Shown here: in pieces, positions 12,450 to 24,959 of the stretch
Position numbering within the stretch: the stretch's first letter is position 1
How the letters are laid out: each line of letters starts with the position of its first letter
Assembly (NCBI GenBank): GCA_030490835.1
Contig: CM059973.1
Coordinates: forward strand, 84,459,221-84,523,220
Length of the DNA: 64,000 bases
Source: Annona cherimola
Lineage: Eukaryota; Streptophyta; Magnoliopsida; Magnoliales; Annonaceae
Direction: 5' to 3'
Program-made: the position numbers and the translations under genes
The notes under the pieces: generated by a model
Database searches by the model: none
The model's input: the letters and a program-made list of their open reading frames with translations, nothing else
Told to the model about the DNA's origin: nothing

Positions 12450-15400
12450 TCAGTCTTCAGTCTCTGAATCAAGGACTGGGAGGATGCTTAATGCAGAGGA
12501 GCCAAGATGGATGCCCCGGACAATACCTCCGTATCCCTGCCTGATTTTGTAACAGAGGAGTAGAATAGCATCCCATAGTGCTGTCCTTCCCTGCAAAAGG
12601 GAGAAAATCTTTAATATCAGGACAAAACAAATAAGTCATCTTTGCCATACATCCCTGGTAAGGCAATGATATGCAGTAAGTGTGATTCTCAAGGAGTGAA
12701 TCAACCTTTTTTTAAAAAAATAAAATTATCATCATTGGATGACTGCCCATCTGAGAAACCTTAATAAATTGGAACAAACTTCCAATTCTGTTAAAAATTC
12801 GGATACGCATATTTGATACACTGTTGGGTGGAGAAAGGCACCAACAAGCTCAATCAACAAAAACTAACTTCGTTTCACTAAACCAGTTGAAATTGTTGAC
12901 AAACAACAGTTGTCGCATAGTCAGGCAAGGTGCAGCCACGTGAGCTGATGGACGCCAAAACATGACTTTTCAAGTACAGAGTCTGATACTTAGGAAAGCA
13001 ATGACTACAGAACAAAACTACGATTGAACCAGTGAAATGGTTGATTTCAAAGCATTTTCTTTGGTAGTCATTATCTTATAATAATCTATTGGCAAAATCA
13101 GTAACATGGATGGAAGCTACGCAAAAGGGAAGAAATTTTTTTATAAAAATAAAGATGAACCCCCAAAATTTTTTTTAAAAAAAGTAACTAAAGCTTATTT
13201 TGCACCTTTCACCAAGAGATCACAGGTAGAAAGCTCACCAACTGGACTAGACTGAATCTTGCTTAAATTGAAACATAACTCTGGTTCGCTAATTTAAGCC
13301 ATTAAAACAACTATTATAGAATTTTTATTTTTATTTATTTATTGCTCGGTGAATCTGACCGCCAAAGTTGAAAAAAACAGCCAGCCAAGAGGGCTCCAGC
13401 TAAACTGGATCAACCAGGCCAATTTTATTGGTCTTTATAATTATCGGAAGGCAAGGGATGACAACTTGCATACAAGTGCTAGCAATCGCTGTGCATCATA
13501 GCCCACCTTTGTCCCTTTGCTGCATATGTGAACCTCTCTGCCATGTGGCGACATGTGCAACATTTTTCTCATATGTGTTGCATGTAGAATTAGCAGAAAG
13601 ATAAATTGGCTGTATTAGAAGCTTGTAAAGATGCAAAAATTTTGAATGAAAACATCAGTGTTTGTTGGTAACTATCTTTCCAAATCACCTCCACCCGAGC
13701 AGAGCAAGAGGTTTTTGGCAAGTTTTGCCTAATTCTGTGCAAAAACTGTCTGATTAGTGATACTGAGGAGGGCTACAGCCCACAGAAGAGAGGCAAGAAG
13801 TTCTGGATCAGGCTGCTTAGTCCCTATAATGCAGCCCCCAACATAAAGTGCCCATCTGATGAGTCAATATAGACAAGGAGTACAAGCTACTAATTAATAG
13901 CATTAAAATGATTAAGTACTCAGTTTACAGGGATTGGCTTTCCAGCTCACTCTCAGTGCATAATTGTTTTAATCATGAAAAACCAACTATTTTATTACCC
14001 AAACAAATTACTCGAGTGGGATTTCTATGTTAAATAAATTTAAGAACTGGTCACTAACTTCCTCAAGACAGGCAAAAATCTCCCTACACCTCGAGAAAAC
14101 AAGATCCAGTTGGACCTCCCTATGGTTCCCCATTTGGAGTTACAAGCAGGAAAATTATTAATGGTTAACAACAGCAATGAGTGCATCAATGTGCCATGTG
14201 CACATTCTTGGGGAAAGAATGCAAACAAAGATGAGATAAAGTGAAGGCTCGTATAGGATTTTCAGGTATATTTCTGACAGCAGGAGCTTTAACCACCCTA
14301 GCACACCAAATTCAAAGCTAACAAACTCCAGTATAGCCTGCTTTGGGGGATCAAAGATAAAGGCAACTGATTCTTACTTTATTACCCCATAACGTGAAAG
14401 CAATACAGCAGTCCTTGGCTTCACTTCCAAAGATATCCACAACTATACTAAGAATAAACACATTCTGTTTCCATCAAAAAAGACTAAACACATTTTGCAA
14501 TCCAAGTTCCATTGTTTGTGAAGAAAGTGGGTAGTAAATCCTCTTGATATGCTAAAAATAACCATAATAGCCACAAACAGATTTAAGGGGAAGAAAAAAC
14601 AACAACAAACAAAACACTAGTCATGATGGCAATCAGCATATGGCAGCAACTTGCCTATAATGCAAGAATTACAACAAGAAATCAGCTATTATTCAACGCA
14701 AATGTATAAAGGCAGGATAAATATTCTCCATAAGATGGTACTTGCCTGAAGAGCAAACTGAAGTTTCTTGTCCCAGTACAAGCAGAAAATAGGAGGGCTT
14801 TGCTTTCCAACTACCAGCACACAAGCTCCAGGATGAAGAACAGATGGCACACTGGAAATTATGGCCACATACTTTTCAGGAAACCTTTCCTTAGGAGGCA
14901 AGATTCCTAGAAATAAGGGATTCTTGCTAGATTGGGCACCAGAATAAGAGGTTGGATCAACATGTAGCATCCATTTGGGATGCTCCAAGAAGGCACAGAA
15001 TAGATACAACAACAGATGTGAATCAGAAGGAAGTTCAAGAGTCCATTTTTTATTTGCTTTATCATGCACCTCTCCGTTTCCAAGATATTCATAATTCTTC
15101 ACACATGTCCCTTCTGCAAGTTCTGCAAAAATCCAGAAATACATAGCCAGCATACATAGTGAGCATACCCATACTTGGGAATCATTTCGATCACAAAATA
15201 TGCCATCTTTTACATGATATTTTTTAAACTCTATGCTTATTAGGTTTTGCTCTCCACAGAAGAACAAAGAACTATCAGAGAATCAGTCCAAGCACAGCAT
15301 TGATATGAAATTTTACCTCTGACCCTTTGTACACTGTAATCTGCCCGCACACTGCTTTGGGGTAGCAAACCCTTAACCCAATCTCCTTTCATTAGTGCAT

Positions 15401-18400
15401 GGAGCCTCTGGTGCTCAGTGATGGCATCCACACACTCCTTTATAAGAGGAACTGCAGGATTCTGCTGAACATGTTGAATAACAGATGCAGGCAACTGTGC
15501 TGAAAACAGAAAAATAATACATGTAAAAGAAGAATGCATGGAAAACCATACTGAGCAAATACAGGAATAAAGCATTCAACATAAATAAATGTGCCCAAAC
15601 ATTGTTATCAAACTCAAACAAATATGTTATTCTCTTCTAAATTTTTGTGGCCACTTTTTCCCGGTATAAAAGAAACACATGCCCTCAAACACAAAGCAAC
15701 TCACAGAAAGAGCCATCACGAGCTTGCAAAAGAGCTGCACGTAACTGGTGAAGAAGACCATCTTCATCCAATGTGAATATCGGCTGCCATTCTTTTGTTC
15801 CATCAATAGAAGGCATGCTGGCAGGTGCTCCAACATTTAATGATCCGCTTCCCACTTGATTGATATTAATTGAGATACCAAGTTTTGCAGCTGTTTGCAT
15901 GACCTGCAAGAATCATAAACTTGAATAAATACGAAACATGTACGTATGACCATTCCTATCAGAAGGCCAGAAACCCAAAAAATATTGAAACCTGAATATG
16001 ACTAGTCTCAATCTTTTCAACAAGAGGGTTTAGCAAAACTGATGAAAACCACTGTCTTAGTCGGTCTCGCCACTGCTCAATGGTTGGATATATCCCTAAA
16101 TTCTCAAAAGTTTCAATTGTCTGTTCCATAGACATAGGTGGAGGCAGATCACCCTCTCCCTTCTTAGGGGGTGTAGTGTACTTTTGGGAGCCTGGGGACA
16201 TCCTCACAGGCCTCAATGGTGTACTCCTGGCAGTCCCAGAAGTGGGAGCTGACTTTAGAAGAGTGCCGGGGCTGACAGAGCTAAGACCCCGAAGAGTTGG
16301 TTGAGGCGTGATATGAATTTGGCTTGGAGAAGCAGCTTTCACGGCTGATTCTGTGATCTTCTCATCTACATCTGCCAAGAACTGCTCAAGCATTGCCTCT
16401 GTTTGGATTTCTTTTGCACAGTTAGGTTGCTGCTTTGACCAAGGAGTTGACATCTGCCATTCTGAAGCTTGTAAAGGTGCTGGTGGTGATACAAGGAAGA
16501 GTGACGCTGGTGAACCTGGGGACACTGGTGAAGAATAAGGGGCCACTCTCCTCCCACCACTTGTTTGCTGCTTATCAGATCCAACACGCAGTGAACAATT
16601 TGAACCAGAGACTGAACGATGGAGGGGAACAAGCACACTTGGTGGAGATGATCCTGGGGTCACCGACTTGGTTGGCTTCTTCATTGATTCTGACTCGAAC
16701 TTCTCAGTTAGCTTTGGCCTTAACCCCAGAAGACCTTGCTGCCGCTCAGTCAGCCAACTCTGCTCCTTACTTTTCAATGGAGATCTGGATGACTTGGAAA
16801 CACTCACAGTACCACCATATTTCACTTTATTCAGCAATAAGGCTCGGAAAAGGGCTGACATGGTCCCCAGCAAAATTAAACCTACCAGCAGCTGTGAAAC
16901 CTTGAGAACCAAATCTGAAATGCATGAGACCAAAATTGTAAGAAAAAGAGTCAAACAAACTGTGAAGCAAATCACTAGAGGGACTCCAAAGAGAGTGTAA
17001 TAAGTTAATGAATGCAAGTCAAATTGTGGCTAGGAGAAAGAGTTTGCTCCATATTGATAATTTGAATAGGCTATTCTGAGACCTCTGATTACCAACAATG
17101 GACTTAGCTTTCTTTACCAAAGACAAAGTAAGGGGGCTAAGCATTGTTAATACTTTTTCTCCTTAAAAGGCCCATTTTTTCAATCCAATTTCTTTGTTAC
17201 TGGACCACTAAGTGCTTCGATGAGCACAAACATGGAATATTTGTCTCATGACACTTTACTAACAGATCTTGCAGATCACGTCTCCCTAAACCTGTAGGTA
17301 GACCAATAATTTGGCAAAATGGTGATCCTCAAATCAGGTTTCAGGGCCACATTTGCAGCAGTTTATAAAATGGGAGCAGTAACATATTCATATTGATTTT
17401 CATTCTTTGGTTTTTCGCATCAACATATCAAGTGACCCACTATTTCGTGCCATGCACAGCTTGAATAGAAAAGCATAATATGGCATTCAGTTACAAAAGT
17501 AAGAGATGTCTTACATGCTGTTGTCTTGGAGAAGTGAATGACTATCAAATTGTTGATAAATCCATGTTCCCTGGTCATCAATATCCATTTTAATAGATGA
17601 AAATGAGAGAGATTGAAATAAATATGCTATATGCAACAGTGACAAGGACATTTTGAATAGTATTCAAACAAGAAACAACTATAGCAAGAAAACTTAAAAT
17701 GAAGAAAACTTTTTTGATTCCTTTTGTCCATAAAATTCCTAAACATCATGCTATAATTTCCTTCTTTACAATGTAACACGAGTGAAACCCCTAATTAAAA
17801 TTTTTAAAATCAAATTAAGAAAATAACTTGGAGCTGGAAATCCCATGAACAAAACAAATTGACATTTCTAGTGCAACCTGATGTGGTTAAACACAGAACT
17901 ACAAGTTCTGTCCCAAATATGCCACAAATGACATAAGGAAGCGTATGGCTCCCTCAACATTTCCATAATCTTTAATTTTTTCAGATCTAAGACACCATGA
18001 TTTATCACAATGCACTAGGGCCATCTTAGCAGGCAACAAATGATAATTTTCATCAGGAAAAATGGTAATTTTTAGCCGAGAGCCATTTAGAGTTCAGAAA
18101 CAGATAAAAAAAAATATGACTTGAAACTGTTCAAACACATGTTCGTGAAATTGTTTAGATGAGTTGCCCAAGCCTTATATTACAAGCGCAAGTACATGTT
18201 CCAGTGCACATGGAGACGAAAAATCCATAAACTTCTGCCATAATAGTTCATGCAGTAGTCCATGAGCAGGGGTTTAGCTATGCATGGCCAATCTAGGGCT
18301 TCACAAACCAAAACTGCCTTTAGCGCTACCAGACCCCAACTGTTCAAATTAATGCCTGAAAGCACTACCAGACCCAGAACCAGCCCATATTGAATTCAGA

Positions 18401-19185
18401 TCATATTAATGTGATTAACTGATCAAGTAACAGCAATCCTACACCCAAAGCTGACCAGGTAAAAGAATGGATCAAAAATATTCAAGAAGGATTCAAGCAA
18501 ATTCCCAATAGCTTTCCCCAATGTAGCTTCCTGAACTTCAGAAGATCGTTGATTCCTTCTAAGACTCGGCAGGCACCGAAAGGGGCGAATCTTCTATCAA
18601 GGAAAGACAAATTTCTGCCATGAAACGGTTACGAGAAGCCAGAAGCAGTCAAGCAGCTGCAGCGATAGTGGGCACTGGTAACTGAAAGCAAGGGAGGGCT
18701 GGGCTGTGTCAACGCCCTAGACTGTTTACAGCCCCAATGCGAATCCCCCAACCAATGTCTCTCCCCAAGTCAGAGAAAAATGCGTAATTTTTTGAAAAGC
18801 TCAAGCCAAACGCAAGGAGGAGCATATGTGAGTGGCACGCACGCAGAAGATTTCAAACGAATTCCATCAATCCGTTTTGTGGAATTCACATTTCTACTCT
18901 CTCAGACACACCCAATACAGTTAACTTTCAATTCACGACGAAGACCCAACAGCTGAAAGAGGCGCGAGACGGAGAGAGCGGAGAGAAACGAAGGGCTTTG
19001 ACAACGTGCCTGGAAGTGAGGAGCAGAAGAACGATGAAGGAAGCGAGGAAGACGGAAAATATGAAGAGGAGCGCGGATTTGGAGGGCTGGAGGCTCCTGG
19101 CAGTGAGAGCGGCAGAGAAGGCGGCGTTTTGGTAGACGGAAAACTTGGGTTTGGATTCTTGAGGGGGCCTTGCCTCCCCTTCCAT
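12450..19185 (-). CDS. TMEM209-like nuclear-envelope-type membrane protein (cytochrome B561 N-terminal family), complete
   Basis: Six exons: 19185-18951, 16914-15992, 15903-15705, 15499-15317, 15122-14746, 12590-12450 (2058 bp, 685 residues). The start at 19185 gives MEGEARPPQESKPKFSVYQN, matching the short N-terminus of the family; an in-frame upstream ATG lies at 19266. Two membrane segments are predicted near residues 38-57 and 84-104, followed by a Ser/Pro-rich linker (about 110-340) and the conserved C-terminal domain with PTIEQWRDRLRQWFSS, IFTLDEDGLLHQLRAALLQA and GRTALWDAILLLCYKI. The last exon lies in a frame other than the longest ORF there and ends LPVLDSETED. It joins exon 5 in phase 0 through CAG|GCAAGT, so the intron is GC-AG. 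The exon 1 donor (T|GTTGGG, phase 1) is the weakest call; frame and alignment spacing favour it. Human TMEM209 is a nuclear-envelope protein linked to NUP205; the plant role is inferred. Confidence 0.88.
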
Positions 19186-21739
19186 TCTGCCCGCGCCGGA
19201 AACGGAGAGAAGCTGCGGTGCAGGCCTGCAACTAAGCTGTGAGAACAGACCGGAAAAACTAGCCAAGGCGGGAAAAAAGGGTTCCTGCGTCCAAGTTTTG
19301 CCGGTAAAACAAATTAAAAAATAATATTATTATTACTTTTATTGCAAATTTTGGCATTTTTGAAATGGGTTATTTATGTATACACAAACCTAAAAATAAA
19401 ATGCTTGCATTTATGTGTGTGTTTGGCATTTGATAAAACTTAGAAAACTTTTGAATTGTGTAAAATTTAAAAATATTCCTCTTGTGTTAGTAAGGTTTGT
19501 CTGTAATTTCTAATAAAGTATGATTATACACATTATGATATATTTTAAGTTAAAATATAACATAAATTTATTTTTACTATTAATCATATATTTTTAATTT
19601 TCCATAATCATATTTTCCTAAATGTGTTCAATCTGTGTAATAAGTTTTGTCATTTTATAATACTTTTATATATTTATTTTTGACTTTTAAAAATCAAGTT
19701 TTTTAATAAGTGAAAAGTGACTTAAATGCCCCTAAAGTTGTTGATTTTTTAAATAATGAATAAATATGTAAAAGTATTACAAATGACAAAACTTTGTATA
19801 TTGATTAAATACACTTAAAAAAACAAACTTACGAATAAAAAATTAAATAAAAATAAATAGCTATCGTATGTTAGTTTAAAATATATCATGGTATATATAA
19901 GTAGACTCCATTTCTAATATAATCATAACACCTTTAATTTCTAATATAACTATAATATTTTTTTATACTCATAACATTTCATCATAAATTTTTATCATAC
20001 TTACGTAATCCAAATAATCGTTAACTACCAGCAGAAAAGATGATTTTGAGCTTTCAATTTGTTTTTATCAAAATAATTTAGCCGTAATATGATATTTGAA
20101 TTATTTGATGTAATAAATTAATGACTTACTAACATTAATTGATTTATATTATGGATGAATTATTTAAATCATCTTTTCAAGAGAGTAGTTAAGGCGTGTA
20201 TGATAAAAATTTATGGTCAGATTTTATGAGTATAGTATAAATTTCCGAAGGTCGTGGACATATTAGAAATTAATGGCAAATATTGTGAGCATAAGAAAAA
20301 ATTTCTCTAAATTTTTTTAAAATAGGCGAAATAATTTAATATAATAAAATTAATGATGACAAGTAAAAATAATAAAATAAAAATAGATATAATAATTATA
20401 TGGGTTGTTATGAATAAATAATTTCAAAACATGGTGCTTGTATAAAAATATATGAAAAATTATTATATAATAGGGTGGTTATGGGATGAAATGTTTTAAA
20501 TTGAAAAGTTCATGGGAGTATATACACATGTATCAACTACTTTTACATTTATTCTAACACCATCAGATTCCATCTGAAGGTTGAATATTTCCTTAAAAGG
20601 AACTTCATAGACAATCTGATTGACTTTCTAAGATATATTAAAATAAAACTTATTACAATATAATATCATATCGAGTCATCCAAGGGATTTCATATGATCT
20701 CATTAATTTTTTCTACCAATTATTGTAAAAACACTCAATTTATTACATTTAGCATGGATTATTTAATTATAAAATAAATTCATCCAAATTAAAGATGTGC
20801 ATAAACCACGTAATCATATGTAAATTGTAAAAAATACTTAAATCATTTCATATGCGAGTTATAATGTAATAATTTTTTATGAAATCATGTATCCATCTAG
20901 TAATAATATTTCAAACAGTTTAAATGTTTAAAATACAATTCAAATTTGATACCTAGTGTCCAACTATTATATTACATTAATGTTACATATTTATACAAAT
21001 AGCACAATAATAATAGACAAAAGATAAAGTTTTTATTATTATTCAACATCAGGACTTGATTGACATGTCGAGCACAAGTTCAAAATAGTAGAGAAATAAT
21101 AATATTTTATTAACTAAATAAATAATAGTAAATATAATGAGCTACGTAAATTTTTCATTAATTATTAAAACTAATTAAAATGCATGAGGTTTCACTAAAA
21201 TGAGTTTCATAGAAATGAAACTCTCATATGAAATCAAATTTACATATTTAATTTGAGAAATATTTTTAAAAAAATTATTGTTATTACTTAAAATATTTTC
21301 ATGTTTTCTATTATAATATATTAAATTATATTTTAGAAAAATTTATGGCAAATATTAATAAACTATGAAAGATAACGAATTTATTTATTTATTATAATGA
21401 GTATTTCTAAGAATAAATACTTTTTAATATTTCTTGAGTTTTTATATTCAACATTGATATTTATTTGTAGATAAAATCAGTTTTATTTATAAATAAGTTA
21501 TTTTTTATTTTTATATTGTTGTCTTACCTATATTTATATTACATGCATGATATAATAATTTTTATTTTAACATATTCATATTATTTTATCTTTAAAAAAA
21601 TCACGGTGAGGATGCTCATTTGTGGAGCCTACTCCTTTCAAAGCTACTGAAATGATTACGATTGCAAAATATTTTAAAAATATAATATAAATGAAAAATA
21701 AAAAATAACATAAATACAAATATTTTACCTTTAAATTAG

Positions 21740-22060
21740 TATGGAAGCAAACAACTTTTTAAAAATTTTATCTATTTTTATATTTTATATAGTAAATTTT
21801 ACCATTTTTGGATATATATATATATATATATGTTTTTTTAGATTTTTAAAGATAGGGATATTTTCAATACATGTATACATATAGATGTTTAAATTTTTAA
21901 AAAAATATATGCACATATCCAAAAACGGTTAACATCGTATATGTTAAATATATTTAAATAAATAAGTGTACGAGGAAAAAAAATATATATATTATAAATG
22001 AATTTTTTGAGGTAGGCTAAGCAAGGCATTTGTTTAGCCCAGATTAACGAGATCATTTCT
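21740..22060. mobile_element. Foldback MITE, same family as 38587-38955
   Basis: Left half TTTTACCATTTTTGGATATA and AGATTTTTAAAGATAGGGAT is mirrored by ATATGCACATATCCAAAAAC, then ATGTTAAATATATTTAAATA. The right end, TTTGTTTAGCCCAGATTAAC followed by GAGATCATTTCTC, matches the right end at 38940-38960. The left terminus is eroded. Confidence 0.6.
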
Positions 22061-22309
22061 CGTTCATAAATACTTATGACATCGTTAATTAAAAGTTAAA
22101 AATTTAAAAAGTCACATAAATATGAATTTTATAGTGTCTCGCTCATAAACATTAATTATACTTTATAAATTTGCCTTTTATATTTTAAACATCCAAAAGA
22201 ACCATTGGTTAATGAAATTTAATTATTCTGCAATATTATGGAAGTTTTATGTTATAAATACCCAAAGGATAATTTGCAACTGTGTAGAGTATTTATGGAT
22301 TGTTTTATA

Positions 22310-22995
22310 AATAATTTAGGATAATTTGCTGATAAACCCACTTAATATGACGCTAATTGTTGATATGGTAATATTTTCTCATGAATTGTATGTTATTCAT
22401 ACAAAGTTTTACTAAAATTGCTTGTGTACCTATGTTAATGACTGACATTTAATGAAAGCACGTGGGCTATTAAATAAAAAATATAATTTACAAATATACC
22501 TACTTAGTTTGACATTAATTGCTGATATGTCTACATTATTTTACGAATTGCATATTACCTTTATGAAGTTTCACTGAAATTGCTTGCGTACCCATGACAC
22601 CTTTTCGTCGCAAAAAAACTGTTAATCTGTATATTAAAATTTTGAATAATGACAAAATAACATTATTTAAAGCTATATTATAATTTTACGGTTTATAAAA
22701 CACTCACCTGTGTAAGTGGAAGGGGTTTATCTGATGAGGTAACATATCAACAGTTAACCTCAGTATGTGAGTAATTTTGGTAAAATTTTTTGAAGATAAT
22801 ATATAATTCGTAAAACAATATGAGTATATTAACAATTAGCATCAAAGTAAGTGCGTGTATTAGCAAATTACACTTTTTTATTTAACAGCTGTTAAATATC
22901 AGCTGCTAACATGCACTATAAATATGCAATTTATGAAGCAATGTCAATGTATTAGTAATTAACGTCAAACTAAATAGATATATCAGCGCATAGTA
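22310..22995. repeat. Block of direct and inverted degenerate repeats
   Basis: A motif of the form CTTA(G/A)T(T/A)TGA..TAATTG(T/C)TGATATG occurs at about 22340 and 22500. Each copy is followed by ACGAATTG/ATGAATTG and GTTT(T/C)ACT(A/G)AAATTGCTTG. Inverted counterparts appear at about 22720-22870 and 22900-22995 (for example AACATATCAACAGTTAAC and TTAACAATTAGCATCAAAGT). The layout suggests a foldback element with repeated arms. Confidence 0.55.
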
Positions 22996-23965
22996 CTCAA
23001 TAATTTATAATTATTACTTTGTTCAATGTAACCTATATTGGTTCACTTTGATTCCCTTTTATTTTTCAAAAAGGAAATCTTAAAAGTGTATCCAAAGATG
23101 GCCCCCACCATTGGTGAAGCTATTAGGCTCCGGAAGCGCTGCCTCTACTCATTTACTAATTCGATGCGTCGATAAGACCTGGCAAGAGAATATATGCACT
23201 TTCATACGTTGGTTCCCTCGTGAATGATTCGCCACGTGTAGGACGTGCCGTGTGCCACATGGAGTACAGAAACTTTGGATGCCTTCAGCGCGACTAAAAA
23301 GGTCTCTTTCTCCCTTGTTCGTATGTGGTGCGTCAGTTTAATTGTCTTGTAAATTTTGTTGTTTCTATTTTTATATTTCTTTTCAACGATTGTTTACTAT
23401 TTGTATATTAAAGATAATGTGTTTTATCTAAGTCCACGTCACTTTACCTCAAAACTCGTTCTCTCTCCTTCTACGACCGCGTCATTCAAATAAATAAAAG
23501 AATCCATTGTTAATCTATTATTTTCGCATTATTACTTTTTAGTAAAATTTATCTACAGGTTGTGTTCGCATAGGGTTTCCAACATTTTTTTTTTTGAAAG
23601 AATGTAATTCTTCTTTTGTATATTACAAGTGTTTTTAGTTAAAGTATGAGAAGTTATCACACGATACAGAAGTTAGCTGTAGTTGATCTTAAAGCAATCT
23701 CACGGACATAAAACTTTATGTTCGATCATGGCCTGCTCGCGCGTATATTCAATCATAATAATTTTTCACATTCTAGCTAAAAAAATTTAAAAATTACAAT
23801 CAATAAGTTAGATTGAAAGATATAGATAATGTGGGGGTCAAAATAATCCAGCTCGTGTTCGTAATAATCCCATAATTAGAATAAAATGAGGATCGGATGA
23901 AAAAAGAAATAAAATTTTCTTTTTTAAAATTTTTTGAATTTGTAATATAATTTTTACTTTTTAAG

Positions 23966-24290
23966 GCATGTTTGTTTACAAAAAAAAAAAAGTTTCAAAA
24001 CTAAAAGTATGTTTGAGAATGGATAAAACTTTTGACGAAAAATTGTTGAGAATAGAAGTTGTCAAATGATGTAATATGATAGAGGTAATGATGAGAAATA
24101 AATAAAATAAAATTGAAATAGATAGGTTAGTTGTGTTAGTAGTTGTGTAGAAATTATTGAAAAGTAGAGTAATTTTATAGAGAAATGTAAAGAAATGATT
24201 AGAAAATAAGATAGTTGCGGATAGTGAAAAATTTTAGATTGAAAAGTTTTAACTTGATAACTTTTACTTATTACCAAACATACCCTGCAT
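23966..24290. mobile_element. Tourist-like MITE, diverged copy
   Basis: The body order GTTGTCAAATGATGTAATATG, AATAGATAGGTTAGTTGTG, AATTATTGAAAAGTAGAG and TTTTAGATTGAAAAGTTTTA matches the 37360-37650 element in the same orientation. The right end reads ACCAAACATACCCT; the left end is poorly preserved. Confidence 0.6.
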
Positions 24291-24302
24291 GACATCAGTG
24301 CA

Positions 24303-24698
24303 CACTACAAGGGAACCCAATCGTATGCACCCGGGGTGCACTGCACCTATTTTTTTTTTTTTTTTTGAAATTTTTTTCATATAATGGTTAATCTAGGTTT
24401 ATTTAACATATGTATCAATTTTTACTATTTTTGGATACTTTTAGATATTTTTTTTAGATTTTTAAAAATCAGTGGCATTTTCGGTAATTTTAAATTACGG
24501 AAAATGCCACTGATTTTTAAAAATCTAAAAAAAATATCTAAAAATATCCAAAAATAGTAAAAATTGATACATATGTTAAATATTAACAGCTTCATGAAAA
24601 AAATTTTAAAAAAAAATAAAAAAAAAATAGGTGCAGTGCACCCGGGTGCACTGAGGCTGAATGCACCCGGGTGCATACGATCGGGTTCCCACTACAAG
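24303..24698. mobile_element. MULE-like foldback MITE with 9-bp target site duplication
   Basis: CACTACAAG at 24303-24311 is repeated exactly at 24690-24698. The enclosed 378 bp (24312-24689) begins GGAACCCAATCGTATGCACC and ends with the near-perfect complement GGTGCATACGATCGGGTTCC. The inverted arms run almost to the centre near 24492, so a single strand would fold into one long hairpin. Inside the right end the GTGCACC(C)GGG motif is repeated. A 9-bp duplication is characteristic of Mutator-like elements. There is no transposase; the element must be mobilised in trans. It is probably young, because arms and duplication are nearly intact. Confidence 0.88.
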
Positions 24699-24959
24699 GG
24701 CTATCTACTCCCTCTGCACACAAGCCGAACCGAACTCATGCATCGTACTTTACTCATCATAGTACATAACATCCACTTTTCATCTCACCCATTTATGCCA
24801 TTTTCATCTCACTCCAGTCACACTTTTTTTTTCTTTTTGAAAAGTCATGCTGTACCTATACGCGCGTGCACTACAATTCTTTTTTTTTTTACTGTGGTAT
24901 ATTTACATTATTTCAATCTATGTTACAACAAAGCTTTAAGATACCCTTACAACTTGTAA

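Larger units (their letters stand above)
19267..23950. other. AT-rich gene-free region with decayed repeats
   Basis: No ORF with recognisable motifs. It contains poly-A/T tracts, a TA microsatellite at about 21810-21831, a foldback-type element at about 21740-22060 and a 0.7-kb repeat block at 22310-22995. The 23.05-23.35 kb part is less AT-rich but has no open coding structure. Confidence 0.6.

Noticed and set aside
12469..12666. 65-codon minus-strand ORF (PYQGCMAKMT…)
   Set aside because: The real last exon of the TMEM209-like gene uses another frame here.
14689..15267. 192-codon minus-strand ORF taken as one coding block
   Set aside because: Only 15122-14746 is exon; both ends of the ORF are intron read through, as shown by the splice sites and family alignment.
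16080..17000. Several plus-strand ORFs and a minus-strand ORF in other frames
   Set aside because: They overlap the large TMEM209-like exon 2 (16914-15992), which has the family sequence and correct splice sites.
24425..24959. ORFs within and beside the MULE-like MITE
   Set aside because: They are low-complexity translations of the inverted arms.
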